Below, in pieces: positions 47,590-52,615 of a DNA stretch of 52,615 nucleotides. A program made the position numbers and the translations under genes. The DNA lies in IMG/VR virus record IMGVR_UViG_3300032117_000039, positions 1 through 52,615 of that record; one strand, written 5' to 3'. Positions within the stretch are counted from its first letter, which is position 1. Each line of letters starts with the position of its first letter. This DNA is from a virus. Under the pieces are notes generated by a model that searched no databases, had not been told where the DNA came from, and saw nothing but the letters and a program-made list of their open reading frames with translations.

Positions 47590-49695
47590 ATGGCATGGCC
47601 TGAACATCGTTTTGTCTCGGCGGTAATGGTGGTGCGCCCCTGTGATTTACGGGACGCGGCGCTAAACTCGATTTACTGCTTTATTCGCCAGACCTGGCCG
47701 GTAAAAGAGTTGATCGTGGTTAACAGCACCGGTGTCGCCCTGGCTCCGCCGAACGCCGATATTCAGGAAGTGGTCGGTCTCCCTCTGCCCTACGGCGAAT
47801 TGCGCAACCAGGCGCTGGCGCTGGCCACTGGCGAGTGGATTTTTAACTGGCTGCCGGACGCCTGGTATGCGCCTGAATACCTCGACACCCTGCTGGGCAA
47901 AGCCAACGGCGCAAACGTGCTGCTGTATGGCCAGGACCGGCGCTTCTGCGGCTACGCCAAGGCAGCTCTGGGCAAGATTCGTTATGACGACCACGGCTAC
48001 GAGCACCTGTTTCTGGGTCAGTTGGGAACCCCGGTAGCGGTGCATTCCGACCGCGTCCTGGCCCACCACGTTAAGTCGGAGACCAAGGTCCGAGACGCGG
48101 AAGCGCCCAAGCTGACGGTCGCGTCGCCCAAGCCGGACGGCTCAGTAATCGTAAATTTGGGGCGCATCGGTGACATCATTAACGTGCTGCCGGTTTGCCG
48201 GGCGCTCTTTCTGCGCAGCGGCATCGCGCCCAAAATGATGGTCTGCCCGGAGTTTGCCGCCATACTGGAACGGGTAAGCTACGTGGAGCCAGTGTTGTTT
48301 CAAGGCAGCCTTCACGACGCCGAATCGGCGGTAAAGGAAGTCGAGGGCACCGGGCTTAAGGCGACCAACTGCATGTTTTTTGGAACGTCTAAAAATCGCA
48401 AGACCGGCGCTAACTTTCTGAAAGCCCAGTGGGAGAAGCTTGGCTACCTGGAGCAGTGGGGCAAGCTGCCGCTGGTGTTTGACCGTCGAAACGCGACCGC
48501 CGAGACGGCGGTGTTCGACCGGTTCAACCCCGACTCGCCGTACGTGGTCACCTGCTTAAAAAGCCATTCCTCGCCGCCGACCGATGCTGAGGCTGCCTGG
48601 GTGCAAAAGTTGCTGGCCGAACTCTGCCGGGAATGGGGCTGGTCGGTTGTAGACATTTCTGAGGTACGGTTGGACAACTTTGCGGATTTTCTGCTGCTGC
48701 TGGAAAATGCGAAACTGCTAGTCTGTGCCGACACGGCCATTTTGCACCTGAACCGGGCGACCAACACGCCGTCCATACACTTCGGAAGGCCCAAGTGGGA
48801 ATGCTCGGGCCGGGTGGAGAACGTGGTCTTTCATTGTCCCTGGATCGAGCTTACGCTGTGGGAGAATAGCATCCGCGAAGCCTTCCTTTCCGTGGCCCGG
48901 CCCGATCTGCCCTCCGTTCCGCTCCTGATCCACGGTAAACCGCGCCTGGTCAGTATCTGCTATCTGCCGCCGCCGGAAGTCGGGCACAATGACGTGTTTT
49001 TCCGCAATTTAAGCGCCAATCCCCCGACGTTCCCGGTGCATTACGTCAGCGAGACCCCGGATTATCAGCCGCAGCACCTGCTGGCCGAGCCGATCAGGTG
49101 CGGAGCCAACACCCACGTTACCGGCATTGGTATTTTCAACGAGGTGATCAAAGTGGCGGAACAGTTGGACGCCGAGTTTTTCATGCCCATTGAACCCGAC
49201 TGCCGGGTCAAAGGCGGGGCCTGGGACGAGCGCCTGCTGCGCGAGGCGCTGGCCCACAACCCGGACTTTTTGCTGGCAGGCACCCCGGTGCCCTTTCACA
49301 CTCAATTTGCCGGTCCCGGGGTGCGCACGATATGCCGCTTGATTGTGCGCGAGTATAACCGGGTGACCGGTGCCCACATTTACTCCCTGCGCGACGAGTG
49401 GCTGCCGCGCGAGCAGTGGACGCTGTTTCCCAACGGATGCTTCGCCATTTACCGGACCAAGGAAGTGGTTGCCGCCTGGAAAAGCGGAATCTACACCGAC
49501 AAGCCCTGGGACATGCGCGTCGGCCTGGAGCTGGCGCGGACCTACGGCCTGGAGTACCTGGAGCGCTTCTCGCCCGTCACCCAGGCGCTGTCCTTTAACG
49601 GCGAGTGCTTTATCCAGCGCGACTACCAAAAGCGAAGGCTCGTAGCCGGAGCGGTCGCCGGAATACACAACATTAAAGACACATGGACACCCTAA
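47590..49695 (+). CDS. Multidomain glycosyltransferase (GT2-like, GT9-like and third domain)
   Basis: 701 aa. Domain 1 (about 1-140) is GT2-like (SAVMVVRPCDLRDAALNSIY and ELRNQALALATGEWIFNWLP). Domain 2 (about 178-430) is like heptosyltransferase family 9: VNLGRIGDIINVLPVCRALF, later KLLVCADTAILHLNRATNTP. Domain 3 (about 450-700) is another unrecognised GT-A-like part with MPIEPDCRVKGGAWDERLLR. The fusion suggests a processive or bifunctional enzyme. The partial gene at 51081 is a paralogue of domains 1-2, both beginning MAWPE. Confidence 0.75.
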   Translation: MAWPEHRFVSAVMVVRPCDLRDAALNSIYCFIRQTWPVKELIVVNSTGVALAPPNADIQEVVGLPLPYGELRNQALALATGEWIFNWLPDAWYAPEYLDTLLGKANGANVLLYGQDRRFCGYAKAALGKIRYDDHGYEHLFLGQLGTPVAVHSDRVLAHHVKSETKVRDAEAPKLTVASPKPDGSVIVNLGRIGDIINVLPVCRALFLRSGIAPKMMVCPEFAAILERVSYVEPVLFQGSLHDAESAVKEVEGTGLKATNCMFFGTSKNRKTGANFLKAQWEKLGYLEQWGKLPLVFDRRNATAETAVFDRFNPDSPYVVTCLKSHSSPPTDAEAAWVQKLLAELCREWGWSVVDISEVRLDNFADFLLLLENAKLLVCADTAILHLNRATNTPSIHFGRPKWECSGRVENVVFHCPWIELTLWENSIREAFLSVARPDLPSVPLLIHGKPRLVSICYLPPPEVGHNDVFFRNLSANPPTFPVHYVSETPDYQPQHLLAEPIRCGANTHVTGIGIFNEVIKVAEQLDAEFFMPIEPDCRVKGGAWDERLLREALAHNPDFLLAGTPVPFHTQFAGPGVRTICRLIVREYNRVTGAHIYSLRDEWLPREQWTLFPNGCFAIYRTKEVVAAWKSGIYTDKPWDMRVGLELARTYGLEYLERFSPVTQALSFNGECFIQRDYQKRRLVAGAVAGIHNIKDTWTP

Positions 49696-50468
49696 ACGAA
49701 GAAGCCCTGCGGGTCAGAGTGAACAAGGTTAAGTGGTACCACACCATGGAAGTGCCGGGCACCAGCATCGTCACCCACGGCCACAGTCTCGGACTGGAGA
49801 AATCCTGGAACTGGATCAAGGAGCAGCTGAACGATTTGCACGCGCGCAAGCTGCTTAAAGGTCCGGCCCTCGACATAGGCTGTCGCGACGGCATGTTCAG
49901 TTTTTGGCTGGAGGACAACGGCATCGAGCCAGTCACCGGCATTGATAACAACATCAGCGAAGGCATTGGCCTGATGCGCGAACTACGCGGGTCCAAGCTG
50001 ACGATCCGGGAAAAGTCCGTGTATAGCTTGGATCGGGACAACCAGTTCCGCACCGTGCTGTTCATGGGCGTCCTGTACCACCTGCGGTATCCAATCAATG
50101 GCATATCTGCCGTCGTGGGCGCGACCCAGACCGGCGGCATCATTGTCGTGGAATCTGGATTCTACGGGCCAAATGACGAGCCGCTGATCCACTGCCCGGT
50201 CACGACGTCGCCGTGGGACGCGACCAGTTGCACTTTCTTTAATCTGAGGGGGCTGGACGAAACTTTCGCGTCCTTTGGCTGTAAACGGGTTGGTGAAGCT
50301 GTTTTCATGGACCACGGCAAGGATGACCATACCCTGCGCGGCATGGCGGTCTACACCAAGTGCCGGGAGATGCGCTTTGATTACTGGGAAGGCATTCACC
50401 GCGACTACACCAACCTGGACGAAAGCGCCAGCAGCCGACTTATTCGGTCGGAAGTTGCCGAGCTATGA
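49683..50468 (+). CDS. CmoB/DUF1698-like class I SAM methyltransferase
   Basis: 261 aa. WYHTMEVPG near the N-terminus, the SAM motif DIGCRDG (64-70), GID (about 82-84) and FMGVLYHLRYPI match the CmoB/methyltransf_9 group; CmoB makes carboxymethoxyuridine in tRNA, but relatives act on other acceptors, including glycans. It overlaps both neighbouring glycosyltransferase genes (13 bp and 4 bp), so a glycan or nucleotide-sugar substrate is the likeliest role here. Confidence 0.8.
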   Translation: MDTLNEEALRVRVNKVKWYHTMEVPGTSIVTHGHSLGLEKSWNWIKEQLNDLHARKLLKGPALDIGCRDGMFSFWLEDNGIEPVTGIDNNISEGIGLMRELRGSKLTIREKSVYSLDRDNQFRTVLFMGVLYHLRYPINGISAVVGATQTGGIIVVESGFYGPNDEPLIHCPVTTSPWDATSCTFFNLRGLDETFASFGCKRVGEAVFMDHGKDDHTLRGMAVYTKCREMRFDYWEGIHRDYTNLDESASSRLIRSEVAEL

Positions 50469-51094
50469 ACGTGAAGCTGCTTACGCTATACGACGCGGGC
50501 TACGCTCAGGTGGGCGATCAGTGTGCCAAGTCGCTGCGGACGCACGCGGCGGCCATGGGTGTTGGCTTGGACGTATACACGGAGTTATTGGACCCAGGGG
50601 TGCATCCGTCCTGGAACAAAATAGCCGCCCTCCAAACGACGCTGTCGGATTTACAGGATGGGGACTGGGCGGTGTGGATTGACGCCGACTGCCTGCTGCT
50701 TCGTCCGTTTGCGCTGGTGGACGACTTGGGCGACAAACTTCAGTTTGACCTGCTGGGAGCCTCCGACTGGAACGGCCTGTGCGCCTGCGTGCTGGCGGTT
50801 AAGAAGTGTGCCTGGACCGACTGGTTTTTACCTACGCTTAGCCGGTGCGGAGACGTCAAGGACGACGACCGCTACGGGGCGGCTTTAGGGCCTAAGTGGG
50901 AGCAGAACACCATTAAGGGGCTGCTCAACGAGTTTCCTGCGGTGGCCCGCCGGATTTCCTTTTTGGACTCGAACTGGATAGCAGACATGCCGTGGTACGA
51001 TCCAGAGCGGCTAAAGCCGCTGCACCACTTCGGAGCCTTAACCCAGAATCAGCGTTTAAGCATGATGCGAGAATACCCTTATGGCGTGGCCTGA
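50465..51094 (+). CDS. GT-A fold glycosyltransferase with DxD
   Basis: 209 aa. WAVWIDADCLLLRPF carries the metal-binding DAD at 73-75. The N-terminal strand (VKLLTLYDAGYAQVGDQCAK) and the LHHFG end resemble small galactosyltransferase-like (GT34-type) enzymes. It sits between the methyltransferase gene (4-bp overlap) and the next large glycosyltransferase gene (14-bp overlap). Confidence 0.75.
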   Translation: MNVKLLTLYDAGYAQVGDQCAKSLRTHAAAMGVGLDVYTELLDPGVHPSWNKIAALQTTLSDLQDGDWAVWIDADCLLLRPFALVDDLGDKLQFDLLGASDWNGLCACVLAVKKCAWTDWFLPTLSRCGDVKDDDRYGAALGPKWEQNTIKGLLNEFPAVARRISFLDSNWIADMPWYDPERLKPLHHFGALTQNQRLSMMREYPYGVA

Positions 51095-52615
51095 ACAACC
51101 CTCGGTAAACGGACTCATGGTCATCGGACCGGATGACCTGAAGGAAAACGCAATGAACGCGGCCTTCTGCTTTATCCGGCAAACCTGGCCGCTCAAAAGC
51201 TTGATCGTCATCAACGGCAGCGGACGCGCCATAAGCCTGCCGCCGGAGGTAAAGGTGGTGGAGTCCGGCGGCAGCATCCAGGAGCTTAAGAACGCCGCCC
51301 TGGAGCTGGCCCAGGCCGAGTGGTGCTTCCCCTGGCTGCCAAACTACTGGTACGACCCCGACTACATCGACTTTCACATGCGGGCAGTCACCAACAGTCT
51401 CCACCTGGTCAGCAGCGCTTCCGGCGTCGAGCAGCCGGACGACAATGCCGCCTGCTTCGCCTTTTTCCGCTCTGCGCTGGGTCTGATCCGCTACAACGCT
51501 GAGGGAAATGAGCGTACCTTCGCGGAACAGTTTGTGCCTTCGATTACGCTGATTCAGACGAAGCGTTTAAGCTACCGGATAGGACTTATTACTCACCCGT
51601 TCAAGGTCGGGCCTTTCCCGCCAGAGATAAAGTACAGCATCCGCTGCTACCTGGTTTTAGGCCGGTACGGTGACTTGCTGAACGTGCTGCCGATCTTCAA
51701 GCATTTGTTCGACGCTACCGGCGAAAAGCCCAACGTGGTGATCAGCCAGGACTTTGCGGATGCGGCGGCCTGGGTCAGCTACTGGAATCCGGTCATTTAT
51801 CCCGGTAAGTTCGACTTGACGCAACCGGCGCTGGAATGGGCGTCGACACGGTATACCGAAGTGGTGGTCATGCAGCCCTGTACCCGTGATTTCACGATGG
51901 ACTACAGGTGCCGGAGCTACTGTGAAGAACCCTGGGCCGCGCTGGGCCTGCTGCCTTTGCGCGGAAAGCTGCCGCTGGTGCTGGATGGCCGTGACCTGGC
52001 GGGCGAACTGGAGCTGGCCAAGCTTCACCTGCGCAACCGCACGCCCACGATCCTGGTGGCCCTGCAAGGCAAGTCCAGCCCGTTTCCGCACGCCGTCCGG
52101 CTGCGGGAATGGATCGCCACCAAGTACGGATCGGCGGTAGTCTGGCTGGATGACGTCAAAGCGTCCACGCTGACTGATTTCCTGACCCTGATGGACGCGG
52201 CTGACCTGTTGATAACCGTGGACACCGCCTTCCTCCACCTGGCGCAGGCAGTTAAGATTCCAGTGATTGCCTACTTGAACACCCTGGCAGGCTCCTGGAG
52301 CGCCACCGTGCCCTGCTGTAACCTGGCCAAGACTTTTCGCTACACGGACGCCTTGGACACGGACGCCTTGGACACTGCCGTTAATCGCGTGATGTTCCGC
52401 CTGTTCTGGCACGTGCATCCGGAAGTGGTAAACGAGCAGGCGTCCAATACCTGGCCGCCCTGGCAGCTGTCAGGCAGCAACACACTGGCGGACATCGCCA
52501 AACTGACGTCAGCAGAACCGATTGATGTTATTGTCTACACGCCCGGTGACACGTATTTCGTGCCGGATGTTGAGCGCATTCTGCGGGCCAAGCTGTGCGA
52601 AGCAGACTGTTTCTA
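51081..52615 (+). CDS. Paralogous GT2/GT9-type glycosyltransferase (runs off window end)
   Basis: Partial, at least 511 codons with no stop before the window end. It begins MAWPEQPSVNGLMVIGPDDL and is similar to the gene at 47590 throughout: INGSGRAI versus VNSTGVAL, LGRYGDLLNVLPIFKHLF versus LGRIGDIINVLPVCRALF, VDTAFLHLAQA versus ADTAILHLNRA. A GT2-like half is followed by a GT9-like half. A 15-bp direct repeat (GGACGCCTTGGACAC at 52346 and 52361) duplicates DALDT. Tandem paralogues imply a repeated or two-step sugar transfer. Confidence 0.75.
   Translation, partial: MAWPEQPSVNGLMVIGPDDLKENAMNAAFCFIRQTWPLKSLIVINGSGRAISLPPEVKVVESGGSIQELKNAALELAQAEWCFPWLPNYWYDPDYIDFHMRAVTNSLHLVSSASGVEQPDDNAACFAFFRSALGLIRYNAEGNERTFAEQFVPSITLIQTKRLSYRIGLITHPFKVGPFPPEIKYSIRCYLVLGRYGDLLNVLPIFKHLFDATGEKPNVVISQDFADAAAWVSYWNPVIYPGKFDLTQPALEWASTRYTEVVVMQPCTRDFTMDYRCRSYCEEPWAALGLLPLRGKLPLVLDGRDLAGELELAKLHLRNRTPTILVALQGKSSPFPHAVRLREWIATKYGSAVVWLDDVKASTLTDFLTLMDAADLLITVDTAFLHLAQAVKIPVIAYLNTLAGSWSATVPCCNLAKTFRYTDALDTDALDTAVNRVMFRLFWHVHPEVVNEQASNTWPPWQLSGSNTLADIAKLTSAEPIDVIVYTPGDTYFVPDVERILRAKLCEADCF

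Noticed and set aside
1-52615. CRISPR arrays and tRNA genes
   Set aside because: No regularly spaced repeats and no T-arm-like GGTTCRANNCC with a cloverleaf were found while reading both strands.
1-52615. Integrase, transposase or insertion sequence
   Set aside because: No such product is recognisable; the only mobile elements seen are the two homing endonuclease genes.

Overview
The window is a contiguous, gene-dense stretch of a GC-rich genome of a contractile-tailed (myovirus-type) bacteriophage distantly related to the T4 supergroup. Recognisable T4-type parts are a gp32-like single-strand binding protein, a UvsX/RecA recombinase, gp55-like sigma factors, a gp21-like prohead protease fused to its scaffold, a gp23-like capsid protein, a gp46-like ATPase, a 5'-3' exonuclease, tail sheath, tail tube, tape measure, baseplate hub, gp5-like spike and a gp26-like protein. 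No terminase, portal, DNA polymerase, integrase, tRNA or CRISPR array is visible. The host cannot be named from the sequence.

Layout. 0.1-8.8 kb: DNA transactions and transcription (SSB, recombinase, two overlapping sigma-like genes, HU-like protein, a glycosyltransferase). 8.8-15.1 kb: head cassette, i.e. small genes with a shared N-terminal leader ending in LGE, then protease/scaffold and major capsid, closed by a terminator. 15.1-17.4 kb: GIY-YIG homing endonuclease and small unknowns. 17.4-20.4 kb: an AT-richer island that starts with a perfect 16-bp parS-type palindrome and carries a Dam-type methylase and a GHKL ATPase. 20.4-25.3 kb: a PurZ-type adenylosuccinate synthetase and small genes on both strands (DUF932, DUF3008-like). 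25.3-47.6 kb: tail and baseplate genes on both strands, interrupted by gp46-like, exonuclease, PDZ, SWIM and HNH genes. 47.6 kb to the end: a surface-sugar cluster with two large paralogous glycosyltransferases, a CmoB-like methyltransferase and a small GT-A enzyme.

How the parts fit. The protease and scaffold would build the prohead, and the LxE-ending leaders suggest that several small proteins are targeted into it and cleaved like T4 internal proteins. The sheath, tube, tube-initiator, hub, spike and gp26-like genes build the tail. The sigma-like proteins are candidate readers of a recurrent TAGTTA motif that lies 3-23 nt before the start codons of late-type genes. A different, sigma70-like TTGAC(A/G)-N16/17-TACATT promoter precedes three genes. 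In two of these the -10 lies only 6 nt from the start codon, which points to leaderless or near-leaderless mRNAs.

The most notable points are: the PurZ signature GSEGKG, which suggests 2-aminoadenine metabolism; the parS-type site; a probable +1 programmed frameshift at TTT TTT CGT TGA behind the gp26-like gene; the LGE leader family; and the TAGTTA start-site motif. All calls come from reading the sequence and translations; no database search was run.
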